Part shown: piece by piece, positions 54,214 to 64,000 of the stretch
How the letters are laid out: every line of letters starts with the position of its first letter
How positions within the stretch are numbered: position 1 is the first letter of the stretch
DNA from: Agelas oroides
Taxonomy: Eukaryota > Porifera > Demospongiae > Agelasida > Agelasidae
DNA length: 64,000 nucleotides
Reading direction: 5' to 3'
NCBI GenBank assembly: GCA_949130485.1
Contig: OX422185.1
Coordinates: 649,501-713,500, forward strand
Notes under the pieces: generated by a model
What the model saw: the letters and a program-made list of their open reading frames with translations, nothing else
Databases searched by the model: none
Told to the model about the DNA's origin: nothing
Translations under genes and position numbers: made by a program

Positions 54214-55395
54214 CTAGTACATATATGAAATCTCCCAGCTGTACCGTCTATGTGGGGCTCGCTCAGGCTCGCCCCAATTATTATTATTATCATTATCGTA
54301 CGACCGTCACCCGCGCGCCGCGCTTGGTCGCACGAAGTATGTAGGGCTTCGCATTCGCATACATGGCTTCCGTGACCGCAAGAGAATCACCCGCGCGCCG
54401 CGCTTGGTCGCATGAAGTATGTAGGGCTTCCAATAGCGCATTAGCGTACATGGCTTCCGTGACCGCAAGAGAAGAAGCCGACGTCAAGGAGGAAAAGGAC
54501 ACCATCCGTCAGGTGATCTTTAACAACAAAGAATTCAAGCAATAGCTGTGTGATTTCAGTGAACTGTACCCAGGTGTAGCCTCGTTCCCAGGCTCTCCCA
54601 ACTAAGAGGGGGGAGGGCCCTTCTTAGTGGGGAGAGCCTGGGAACGAGGCTACCCAGGTAAGCAAGAATGGGAAGCATTTGCCACAATTGTCTCCACTAC
54701 ACAATCTGCCAGAGACAATGATGATGCAAAATATAGACTCTTCTAGCCAGCACGACGTTCAGCAACCTGGAGTAGAAACTCTCAGAGAAAATGTCATAGA
54801 AAAAATGGAAAACTTTTGTGGCTACCAACAATGGTGTTGAGATAGCAATGACACAGCCCTAATGGAAAAACTGAACCAACCAACATCCACTAACTCACTG
54901 GCAATGTGTAAAAAACTACCATTTGAAGCTCATTTGGTCGATAGAAACTCCAATGTAAGCTCTCATGCAAACAGGAAATATTATGTCATCACTTTTATAT
55001 CATTATTAGTGTAATGTCATGTTGTTTACAACAAAAATTGATAAACCATAACAGTGATTGTGTACACAAAGAATTGCATGTTAGCCTCTTCCAAACCAAT
55101 TCATTGTTTCTCACCCCTAGGCAGAAAACTAGATGTGGGTTGGCCAAGAATTGAAGACTTTCAATTACGAGGTCATTCCTGTGTGAATAATGTACAACGC
55201 TGCCTTTGTCATTTCTACACTTGGATGAGGCACAGTAAGCAAACAGCAACTTTACTTCTTACTAAACACCACGCCAACTTCGACACCTCGACAAGTGCGA
55301 AAGGGTACGCGCGCGTGTGTACGAACTGCGCATGCGCAATTGTAGTCCTTGGCATACTGCTTGCTCAGGCTCGCCCCACAATGCCCTGCATTCAT
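54214..55395 (-). repeat. Macrosatellite unit 10, orientation B
   Basis: The palindrome is at 54576-54653. It is followed by a lone tail copy (55396-55470), after which unique sequence and the Nudix gene begin. Confidence 0.9.
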
Positions 55396-55511
55396 CTAGT
55401 AATAATAATACATATATGAAATCTCCCAGCTGTACCGTCTATGTGGGGCTCGCTCAGGCTCGCCCCAATGATGTAAACCGCCCGCCCGCCTCTTGACTGG
55501 GGGATCACCCT

Positions 55512-55544
55512 GACCAGAAACCAGACTACAACTTGGAGTGGCCT
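55512..55544 (-). repeat. 33 bp flank, inverted partner of 43246-43278
   Basis: Reverse complement of the left flank. It lies 24 bp before the start codon of the Nudix gene, so it may be part of that gene's 5' leader. Confidence 0.75.
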
Positions 55545-55567
55545 AAACAACGACCACGCTGAATCAT

Positions 55568-55972
55568 ATGGCTGAATTCATTCGCGCCGCAGGAGGCGTT
55601 GTGTGGCGCAACAAGAGTCGTCTGGAACTCGCCGTGATCCGTGACCACAAGAACGAATGGTCTCTGCTGAAGGGGAAGCTCAACAAGAACGAGAACTGGG
55701 AGCAGGCCGCAATTCGCGAAGTCGAGGAGGAAACAATGTGCGTAGCCAAAGTTTGCAAGTTTGCCAGCGTCTCCCACTACTGGGTCAAGGATCGGCCGAA
55801 GATCGTGGTGTTCTTCGACATGGTTGTAGAAAAAGAGGGGCAGTTTAAGCCGTCGGGAGAGATCCGGGCTATCAAATGGCTAACCCCGGACCAAGCGCTG
55901 AAGCAGCTCGCGCACTTCGAAGAGCAGCAAGTTCTGCAGGCGTGCCTAGACTCCGCTTCGGCAGTCAATTGA
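55568..55972 (+). CDS. Nudix hydrolase (MutT-like)
   Basis: A 134-residue intronless protein. It opens EFIRAAGGVVWR, the usual first strand of MutT-like enzymes, then has the Nudix box G36-x5-E42-x7-REVEEE (50-55). Nudix enzymes cleave nucleoside diphosphates linked to another group, with the box glutamates holding the metal. The Gly that normally follows REUxEEx is Met57 here, unusual and possibly harmful. Compared with diadenosine-tetraphosphate and MutT1-type members it has the expected length. The codons are GC-rich at third positions, unlike the AT-rich neighbours, which with the lack of introns suggests transfer from bacteria. The start was chosen because the conserved first strand begins three codons later. 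Confidence 0.85.
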   Translation: MAEFIRAAGGVVWRNKSRLELAVIRDHKNEWSLLKGKLNKNENWEQAAIREVEEETMCVAKVCKFASVSHYWVKDRPKIVVFFDMVVEKEGQFKPSGEIRAIKWLTPDQALKQLAHFEEQQVLQACLDSASAVN

Positions 55973-57005
55973 ATGCCCTTGAGCGGGCCTGCCAACTTGA
56001 ATCAGAAAACTTTTAGGAAAACTGACAATCCCATACATTGTTTCACAAGCATAAGCATATACTGTGTGTTTTTTCATCAAGAAAACTAGACACTTAAGAT
56101 GCTGCACATAACTGAACTGTGAATATTCCACATGCTACATTCGTCCAGTCAACCCAATCCAGTGCTACCACAGAACAAACATGACGCCACTAGTCTTATT
56201 CTTGCAGACTAATGAACGGAATGTTGCCTATGGGTGCCACACAGAGCTACTAGATTCAACTTATTAATATGCATGAAGGGAGAGATTGCCTGACTTTAAG
56301 CCAGAATTACATGCCTTTAATGAGACTCACTGACCCCAATTGGGACATCAACATCATTCACAAAAGAGCTTGGGAACAAGGAGTAGGTTTAGTTCATTGT
56401 TTAGAAAAGGTCACTTTATTAGGGCCTTATTCCCAGATTGTTAGCTTTAGCTAGCATGGTAGAATTAATTTTCCTTGTGATTTTCCTGACATGCAGCAAC
56501 CAATCCACAGTACAGTTTTTAGGATCTCATGATAGCGTGATACTGCCTGGGAACAAGGTCTAGGAATGAGGCTTACACACGATATTGAGTGTATAAAGTT
56601 TCTTCATTTGTGCAGGCTCTCAGGAAAGCTGGCAAAGCAGCCACTTTCAAGAAAATTTCTGCAGTCATTGTCTTATGCAAGTAGCTTGTAGACTATACAT
56701 TAACGCTTTATATAAGCCTTACTAACCTTCCTCGTATCAATGCTATGTGGCCTGGAGACATAGGGTGGGTACGAAGCTAGCAACAGATGGTCTGGGAATG
56801 GGGTTTGAGGAAACATCTTTAATGTGTCAGTTGATATTGCTATTGGGATACTAGGTAAGTTTGTACAGCTACACTAGTGAAAGCACTACACACAGTAAAT
56901 CATGTACATGTTCAGGTAAGAGTACTGGAAATCTTACACTAGTGAAAAGCACTACACACAGTAAACAACATGTTCATCATGTTTAAGGCACAAATGGCTC
57001 CAGAA
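55973..57005. other. Non-coding stretch between Nudix and Pmp-like gene
   Basis: A fragment of the cctgggaac-gaggct palindrome family is at 56547-56575. Two short direct repeats (cactacacacagtaaa near 56884 and 56950) occur. No gene is seen. Confidence 0.4.
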
Positions 57006-60000
57006 CTACTCAATGGAACCGTAAGTGTATGCAGGAATGAGCCTTCGTTGTGCTTCATTAGCTTCTCCTGTTGGCTCAGCAGTGGGGTATTCTTGTGTAG
57101 TGTGGAATGGTTGTTCATACTCCTCTGGGTGTATCAGCCGGTCTGGCAGGGAGTCTGTAGGAGACTTCAGTTCAGCTTCATTTTGGATCATTTTGAAACT
57201 GTGCAATTCCGTTTGAAGTATTGAGTGATGCCAGTCACATTTGCCAGCTGAAACATAAAAATGCCGATGAATGTTGCAAGTGCTGTTGAGACAGGCACAC
57301 CTGCCCAACTGCAAGCTGATTTCCTCCTGAGCAACTGACATGATATATCATGGTGATAGCTGCTAAAACTATCAAGTTCAGAACAAATGAACCTTCCAGG
57401 GCATCTACACACCAGTTCTTATAGACACCACCACAGATCCAAGCCCACATTTGAAGAATACCAGTTCCCACTAGGATTGCTACCAGGTTAACACTGGTAC
57501 CTTGCCGAGGATTCAAAGCAAACACTAGAAGGAGAACAAAGCGTAGCACAAGCAGCAGTCCAGGCCAGTAGCGATGTTTTGCTTTGTAGGGAGCATGGTA
57601 TGAATCCATAAAAGGTTTCAGTCTGGCACTGTTGACCCATGAGAAGAGCCTCAGGTGTGATATGGCCTGCAGCCACTGACCAAAGAGAAGCAGGAGAGTG
57701 TAAGGAAGAAAGAGTAAGAGGAAGACAAGCACTGCCATTATGAAGAGTGGAATGTGTTTGCCACTGAGATAGTCAATGTTTGCATCGTACAGCCACACCA
57801 TTCTGTTGTATGTTGGATAATCAAGGTAGGAGATATGAATTGCAGCAATCAATGTGCGGAGGATCTTTGTGTAAGAGAGGAGGATGAGTGTTGCCAAGAC
57901 AGAAACTGGGTTATTACCAAGCAGCTTTGAAAACCTGTGTGAAAAATGGCTAACAAGAATCATGAGTCCTACTAGCACCCAAATATAGACAGGGAACACA
58001 AACTGCAGCCATGTTTTGCTGTAGGTATCCATTCCATCGTAGAAACATGTCTCAATTCCAAAGTCAAGGTTTAGCCATGAAATGAAAATTGAGAAAGCAT
58101 TAGTAGATTCCACTGGTACAAAGATGGTACGATTTGGTCCAACAATATTGGCATAGAACACTAGGCCACTGAGTGTTCCTGTTGCCACTGTCAGTTTGCA
58201 GACAAGGAGCAAAAAGACCAGTGCAACTCCCATCAGTGCAAAAGGGATGAGCAAGATAAGATGGTTGTTGGTGCACTGCTTACAGTGAGAAGTGCCCAGT
58301 ACCAGACTAAAATTTCCCTGGCAAGCTCCACACAGGAGGCCTGATCTGTGGTGTGCACACTGCAAGTTTCCATTGTTAAGAGGAAAGACAACATCATGGG
58401 AGACGCAGTAGTCAAAGGGACATTGTGGGTGAAGAATCAGTTCATGAGATTGATTATCATATCCAACCCAAAAGTGTTGGCGTGACTCACGTGTTATTTG
58501 TCCTATTCCGTTTGTTATAGTGCATTGATGGGTAAATTTTGCAAGTCTTGGGTCACAGACACATGACCTTTCTGACTCAGAAATGCTAAATCCAGGTGGG
58601 CAGGTATGATTTAAGTTCACTAAAATACGTAGGATACAGTTACCAATATTTGAACATGGGCTACCTTCTGTGTGCAACACTATCTCCACAAACTGAGACA
58701 GTGAAAACACAGTGTAGTTCAGTTTGGTGCAGGTGTTGTCTGTTTGTTGAAGATATTCGGAATCTAGAAGTTTATCACCGGGGTATTGTATGTTGTCTAT
58801 TGCACTCCTTACTGTGCTAGTTTATCACCGGGGTATTGTATGTTGTCTATTGCACTCCTTACTGTGCTAGTTTATCACCGGGGTATTGTATGTTGTCTAT
58901 TGCACTCCTTACTGTGCTAGTTTATCACCGGGGTATTGTATGTTGTCTATTGCACTCCTTACTGTGCTAGTTTATCACCGGGGTATTGTATGTTGTCTAT
59001 TGCACTCCTTACTGTGCTAGTTTATCACCGGGGTATTGTATGTTGTCTATTGCACTCCTTACTGTGCTAGTTTGTCACCGGGGTATTGTATGTTGTCTAT
59101 TGCACTCCTTACTGTGCTAGTTTGTCACCGGGGTATTGTATGTTGTCTATTGCACTCCTTACTGTGCTAGTTTGTCACCGGGGTATTGTATGTTGTCTAT
59201 TGCACTCCTTACTGTGCTAGTTTGTCACCGGGGTATTGTATGTTGTCTATTGCACTCCTTACTGTGCTAGTTTATCACCGGGGTATTGTATGTTGTCTAT
59301 TGCACTCCTTACTGTGCTAGTTTATCACCGGGGTATTGTATGTTGTCTATTGCACTCCTTACTGTGCTAGTTTATCACTGGGGTATTGTATGTTGTCTAT
59401 TGCACTCCTTACTGTGCTAGTTTATCACCGGGGTATTGTATGTTGTCTATTGCACTCCTTACTGTGCTAGTTTGTCACCGGGGTATTGTATGTTGTCTAT
59501 TGCACTCCTTACTGTGCTAGTTTGTCACCGGGGTATTGTATGTTGTCTATTGCACTCCTTACTGTGCTAGTTTGTCACCGGGGTATTGTATGTTGTCTAT
59601 TGCACTCCTTACTGTGCTAGGAACTGTTCCATTTCTTTGTCCAACTGCAACCACAGAAACTTGAAATATTTCACCAGGATACACTGTGCGTGGAAATTGA
59701 TAAAAAGGCCATCTACAATCTGGAAGATTGTTTTCATATGAACATATTTGAAGTGGATCTGAGGAAAAGTTTGAAGTTGTGTCATAATCAGTGTCATCGT
59801 TGTGGACTAATCTGTCAAACACTTTACCAGAGCTGTATGAGGGAATAGTAAGTTTACAGTTATCTACTGCACCGCCATATAACACACTTCCGGCAGTATC
59901 AGCAGAATTGTTCTTGAAAACAAGTTGGACATCAATATGATTGGACAGATTCTGGCCAGGGAGTTGAAAGAAGCATTCTTCTTTTGGTACATACAGGGCA

Positions 60001-61655
60001 AGTGTCCAACAGTAACTTATAGGGCTAGCATCACAAACATAGATAGCTCCTCCTAAACTTGCATGATTGTTCTCCCAATACACAGTTGTGTTAGGTAAGA
60101 TGGAGAAAGTGCATTTTAGCCCCAGATACAGTCCTCCACCGTAAGTATATCCATTATGTGTGTTTACTCTTCCCCCATAGTGTCCATTGTTAGTAAAGTA
60201 AATGGTGCCATTGAATGTCAGCGTATCCCTAAATAATGTGTAGATGGCACCACCCCATTCAGCTGAGTTGTTGATAAAGTTGTTGATTCCATTGAAACTA
60301 AGCACAGTATTGCCTATTGTGGAGATTGCACCATCCCAGTCTGCTGAGTTGTTGATAAAATTGCTGATTCCCTTGAAGCTAAGTACAGTATTGTGTGATT
60401 CGTATATATAGATTGCACCACCATTACCACCAACTGCTGAGTTGAAACCAAAAAGGCCTGCTGAGTTGTTGATAAAGTTACTGGTTCCATTGAAGCGAAG
60501 TACAGTATTGTCTGATGTGTAAATTGCACCACCACCATCACCACCACTACCATCTACTGAGTTGTTGATGAAGTTACTGATTCCATTGAAGCAAAGTATA
60601 GTATGGCCAGATGTTGAAATTGCACCACCATAGTCTGCTGAGTTGTTGATAAAGTTACTGGTTCCATTGAAGCTAAGTACAGTATGGCCTGATGTTGAAA
60701 TCGCACCACCATAGTCTGCTGAGTTGTTGATAAAGTTGCTGGTTCCATTGAAGCTAAGTACAGTATGGCCTGATGTTGAAATCGCACCACCATAGTCTGC
60801 TGAGTTGTTGATAAAGTTGCTGGTTCCATTGAAGCTAAGTACAGTATGGGCAGATGTTGAAATTGCACCACCATAGTCTGCTGAGTTGTTGATGAAGTTA
60901 CTGATTCCATTGAAGCTAAGTACAGTATGGCCAGATGTTGAAATTGCACCACCACCAAGTACCATACGGAATGCTGAGCATGATGCACTATTATCAAGGA
61001 AGGTTGTGTTCCCAGTGAATGTTACGTTGCTATCAAGAGCAGCAATAGCACCTCCTCCCGCTGTTAGGATGTTACCACAGAGCATGTGATTGCGCTTGAA
61101 CTCATTCCTCGCTGCCAGAGTGATGTTAGTGTTATTCACTACAAGTGCAATGCCATTGTTGTCATGGAAGGAGCAGCTAACTAGTTCAGCAGATTGTGTA
61201 GAGTGCAAAAGCATGGCCACCTGGATGATGCCTAGAGAACTACCAGGTAGAATAGTAGCATATCTCCTGGTGCATGAGGTAAAAGCCAAAGAATCCATTT
61301 TCAACTCCACCATACTTGTAAAGCTGAGACCAACTGACCCACTGCAAACAATTGTTGCTGTGCTGCCAGAGGGAGACTCTCCATGCATTGTCAGCCTGGC
61401 TACATTGGCAACTGTGATATTCATATCAAGAGCATGGTCACCTGGCAAGAACACCATAGTGGTGTCAGAAGTAAAATACAGTTCAGCTTCTTGTCCATAC
61501 TCAGAGAGTGTGGTGCAGTTGCTTGAATTGTGAGGGCAGGATGAGCATGAGGTGGCAGTGGGTGTGACACAGTACACCTCAGCAGAGCAGTAGGAGAGGG
61601 TGCTGCTTCGCAGTGCTGCCACAACAGCAATGAATGGTGTGGACTGAGCCATCAT
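57006..61655 (-). CDS. Pmp-repeat multi-pass membrane protein, copy 2, interrupted
   Basis: Paralogue of 30701-34045. The ATG at 61655 starts a signal-like segment ending LSYCSA, then EVYCVTPTATSCSSCPHN as in copy 1. About nine Pmp-like repeats of ~27 residues follow (GGAISTSGHTVLSFNG, NFINNSADY). At 59620-58771 the frame runs into 17 copies of a 50 bp repeat and stops. Beyond it the sequence resumes at LSQFVEIVLHTEG, a Cys-rich linker (LLCGACQGNFSLVLG), and the same membrane segments (LQFVFPVYIWVLVGLMIL, IPLFIMAVLVFLLLFLPY). Near 57305 and 57200 the frame shifts twice before the tail LPDRLIHPEEYEQ and AYTYGSIE. With one repeat copy instead of 17 the two halves would be continuous, so the array is an expansion inside the gene. 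As written it is broken unless RNA processing removes the array. Confidence 0.75.
58771..59620. repeat. 50 bp minisatellite, exactly 17 copies, inside a gene
   Basis: The unit starts tttatcaccggggtattgta and ends actgtgctag. Copies differ only at one a/g position (tttatcac or tttgtcac) and one c/t change near 59378. The unit corresponds to about 17 codons of the Pmp-like gene (minus strand, SAIDNIQYPGDK). As 50 is not a multiple of 3, each added copy changes frame. Confidence 0.95.
60600..60960 (-). repeat. 81 bp coding tandem repeat
   Basis: Four to five nearly identical 81 bp units encode successive Pmp-like repeats of the protein on the minus strand. As the length is divisible by three, copy number can change without breaking the frame. 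Confidence 0.85.
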
Positions 61656-62128
61656 GTTGCAATAACTGGAGAATAGAACAGCTCACACTGTCTGATCAGT
61701 GGCTACTAATGCAAATTTTACTGACTTTTCCAGGAGAGTGGTGTGTACCTTGATCTTTGTTTCAACTGTAGGAGAGCAAGCAAGCAATCATTGACTTCCA
61801 GTACATGCAACCAGACACTGCTACTAACATGAACATGCACAAACAAGGGTCAGATTTTACTCTTATATACTCTACTATTAATTATGACTTCACTTCCTGC
61901 ACCTGACTTCCTGACTAATTTCCACTAAATATGTAAGCTCAAAGTGAAGCACATGATTATACCAAAATCTGGATTCATGCCAGTTGTTGCATTGACTCGA
62001 ACATTTACATCAACACATACATGGCAAAATGTGAAGTCTGGTTTTAGCATATATTGGTTCAGTGCATAATGTACCATCACAAGAATATCATTGCATGATA
62101 CAAGTATAAATATCATATTACTATTTCA
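61656..62128. other. Upstream region of Pmp-like copy 2
   Basis: Non-coding, presumed promoter; no clear element. Confidence 0.35.
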
Positions 62129-62380
62129 CAACAACAATAATACGCATACACTCTGCTAAAAAGTGCATGTAAACACACTAGATTGTGACCGCTAGTCATT
62201 GTGGACCATTTTCATTGGTGGTATTTGTCCCTCTTGCACCACCTTAGAGCAGGCTAGCTGCCTCCCACAACAGGGGCATGTCAGAGGAGGATGGCCACTG
62301 TCAGTGCAAAGAAGAGTTGTATAGAGGAACACAAGCCAGATAGAGACTGCTGAACTGACCAGGTATATAAAACATTGTAA

Positions 62381-62384
<4 letters not shown>
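62129..62384. repeat. Duplicated segment, copy 1
   Basis: About 250 bp beginning acaacaataatac and ending aaaacattgtaatg, containing gaggaacacaagccagatag. It recurs at 62970-63242. Confidence 0.8.
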
Positions 62385-62474
<90 letters not shown>

Positions 62475-62484
62475 GGGGGGGGGG
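62385..62484. repeat. (TG)n microsatellite with g-run
   Basis: About 86 bases of tg dinucleotide followed by 14 g. Confidence 0.95.
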
Positions 62485-62485
62485 A

Positions 62486-62965
62486 GTACAGTAATACACG
62501 CACACAGTAATACACGCACAACAGTAATACACGCACACAGTAATACAAGCACACAGTAATACACGCACAACAGTAATACACGCACACAGTAATACAAGCA
62601 CACAGTAATACACGGACACAGTAATACACGCACGCAGTAATACACGCACACAGTAATACACGCACACAGTAATACATGCACACAGTAATACACGCACACA
62701 GTAATACACGCACACAGTAATACACGCACACAGTAATACACACACACAGTAATACACGCACACAGTAAAACAAGCACACAGTAATACAAGCACACAGTAA
62801 TACACGCACACGGTAATACACACACACAGTAATACACGCACACAGTAATACAAGCACACAGTAATACATGCACGCAGTAATACACGCACAACAGTAATAC
62901 ATGCACGCAGTAATACACGCACAACAGTAATACACGCACACAGTAATACACACACACATTAATAC
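62486..62965. repeat. ~16 bp cacacagtaatacacg minisatellite
   Basis: About 30 copies of the 16 bp unit, with short 17-19 bp variants (cacaacagtaat). All three minus frames stay open over long distances because the unit has no stop there; the resulting Val/Cys/Tyr-rich frames are artefacts. Confidence 0.9.
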
Positions 62966-62969
62966 ATGG

Positions 62970-63242
62970 ACAACAATAATACACTCACACTCTGATAAAA
63001 AGTGCATTTGAACACACACACACCACATACATGACTGCTAGTCATTTTCATTGGTGATTTAGAGTGCTTGTCCCTCTTGCACCACCTTTGAGCAGGCTAG
63101 CCAATGGGTGACATGCCTCCCACAACTGGGGGTATGTCACATATTGATGATCACTGTCAGTGCAAAGAAGAGAGAGTTTTATAGAGGAACACAAGCCAGA
63201 TAGAGACTGCTGAATTGACCAGGTATGTAAAACATTGTAATG
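62970..63242. repeat. Duplicated segment, copy 2
   Basis: Second copy of 62129-62384, with small insertions (ccaatgggtgacat). The microsatellites lie between the copies. Confidence 0.8.
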
Positions 63243-63471
63243 CCTGGTGTTAGTGTGTGTGTGTGTGTGTAGAGGGGGGATGCAGTTAAGACTGCAATAC
63301 CTGATATGTAAGCCCTCAAAGTAGCATTAATTCCACCGCAATTTACAAGTAAATGTTTGGTTAGCATTTTGTTGTTTACCTAAGTGTTCCATTACTTTGG
63401 CAAGGGCTCAAATAAACTTCCTGTAACAGCATTCCCATCTGGTTGTTGTTTTGTTTTCTGCTCTGAAATGA
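63243..63471. other. Non-coding stretch
   Basis: Short (tg)n at 63252-63270; no gene is seen. Confidence 0.35.
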
Positions 63472-64000
63472 AACGCTACATAAGTAACCTGGCAACAAAA
63501 GTGGATGGAGTTATCCTTATTTGTAGTCCATACTACAGGATCCTTGAATATATCATTAGTCTCACAAGCCAGACCCAACCAACCCCAATACGGATCACTT
63601 TTAGGATACTGAAAGCAATCTGCACTGATGCTTCATTTTCAAAAACAGACTTAGCATCAACTTACCATGTAACTGCGTCATTTCAAGTAGCTTATATCCA
63701 CAGTTTTCAAGTGGGTGACTGTGGACATTGCTACATTTCCAACTTGTTGATACATTTTGATGATGGTAATCTATGATGTTTGTTCCATTCTGTATTAGAG
63801 ATGGGCCAAGCATGTTAACCCTTTAACCACTGATGATCCCATTTGCCATCGTCGCTACATAAGTAACCTGGCAACGAAGTTATCCTTATCTGTAATCCAA
63901 CTACAGGATCCTTGAATATAGGATTAGTCTCACAAGCCAGACCCAACCAACCCCAATACGGATCACTTTTAGGATACTGAAAGCAATCTGCACTGATGCT
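63472..64000. repeat. Direct duplication running off the right edge
   Basis: 63472-63630 (gctacataagtaacctggca to tgcactgatgct) is repeated at 63854-64000 with a few changes. The second copy is cut by the window end, so its full length is unknown. Confidence 0.8.

Noticed and set aside
43620-55470. Array as a plain hairpin-read artefact
   Set aside because: Units next to the turning point are not mirror images, and the two halves differ in number and in diagnostic changes.
58771-59620. CRISPR-like array
   Set aside because: The 50 bp units follow each other directly without unique spacers, inside a eukaryotic gene.
58771-59620. Array as a simple intron
   Set aside because: Each unit has a GTAAGG donor-like word and CTAG ends, but the three acceptor choices I tried all led to stop codons, so no simple splice restores the frame.
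62192-63028. Three overlapping Val/Cys/Tyr-rich frames of over 220 codons
   Set aside because: All three frames are open because the 16 bp repeat lacks stops; there is no gene evidence.

Overview
The window reads as nuclear DNA of an early-branching metazoan, most likely a demosponge. The case rests on gene content: intronless GIMAP/AIG1-like P-loop proteins with a C-terminal cysteine module, a multi-exon Death-domain/ankyrin gene with canonical GT-AG introns, surface proteins with chlamydial-Pmp-like repeats joined to a multi-pass membrane module, a Penelope-like GIY-YIG relic, a Ty3/gypsy LTR element, LINE fragments and many foldback elements. No bacterial operon structure is visible. The species assignment is inference from family resemblance.

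Layout. 0-6 kb: minisatellite, a possible left-edge exon and foldback repeats. 6.3-11.3 kb: two minus-strand GIMAP-like genes separated by a TA-flanked MITE, its decayed relative and a LINE tail. 11.4-16.8 kb: a rearranged Penelope-like relic and a complete-length but inactivated Ty3/gypsy element (198 and 194 bp LTRs, perfect TTATG target duplication). 18.4-19.2 kb: a 5'-truncated LINE flanked by a ~35 bp target duplication. 19.6-25.4 kb: one minus-strand gene, reassembled here from five phase-compatible exons: Death domain, an unnamed middle domain, then about 11 ankyrin repeats. 27.2-29.5 kb: a decayed reverse transcriptase and a GC-rich ~265 bp tandem repeat. 30.7-34.0 kb and 57.0-61.7 kb: two minus-strand paralogues with signal peptide, Pmp-like repeats, a Cys-rich linker and about eight membrane segments. 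35.4-43.2 kb: minisatellites and MITEs. 43.6-55.5 kb: an array of ten ~1.18 kb units, four in one orientation and six in the other. 55.6 kb: a GC-rich intronless Nudix hydrolase gene. 62-64 kb: microsatellites and tandem duplications.

The most unusual structures are the inverted macrosatellite (each unit carries a short conserved ORF and a 78 bp perfect-type palindrome with a 6 bp duplication), the second Pmp-like gene interrupted by exactly 17 copies of a 50 bp repeat derived from its own coding sequence, and a GIMAP-like paralogue lacking the switch II region. Several otherwise well conserved genes carry single-base shifts, two or more of them at homopolymers where the paralogue has the expected length. 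Residual assembly indels are therefore a serious alternative to true pseudogenes.

The GIMAP-like NTPases, the Death/ankyrin protein and the Pmp-like receptors are all of kinds associated with surface recognition or innate immune signalling, but nothing in the sequence shows that they act together.
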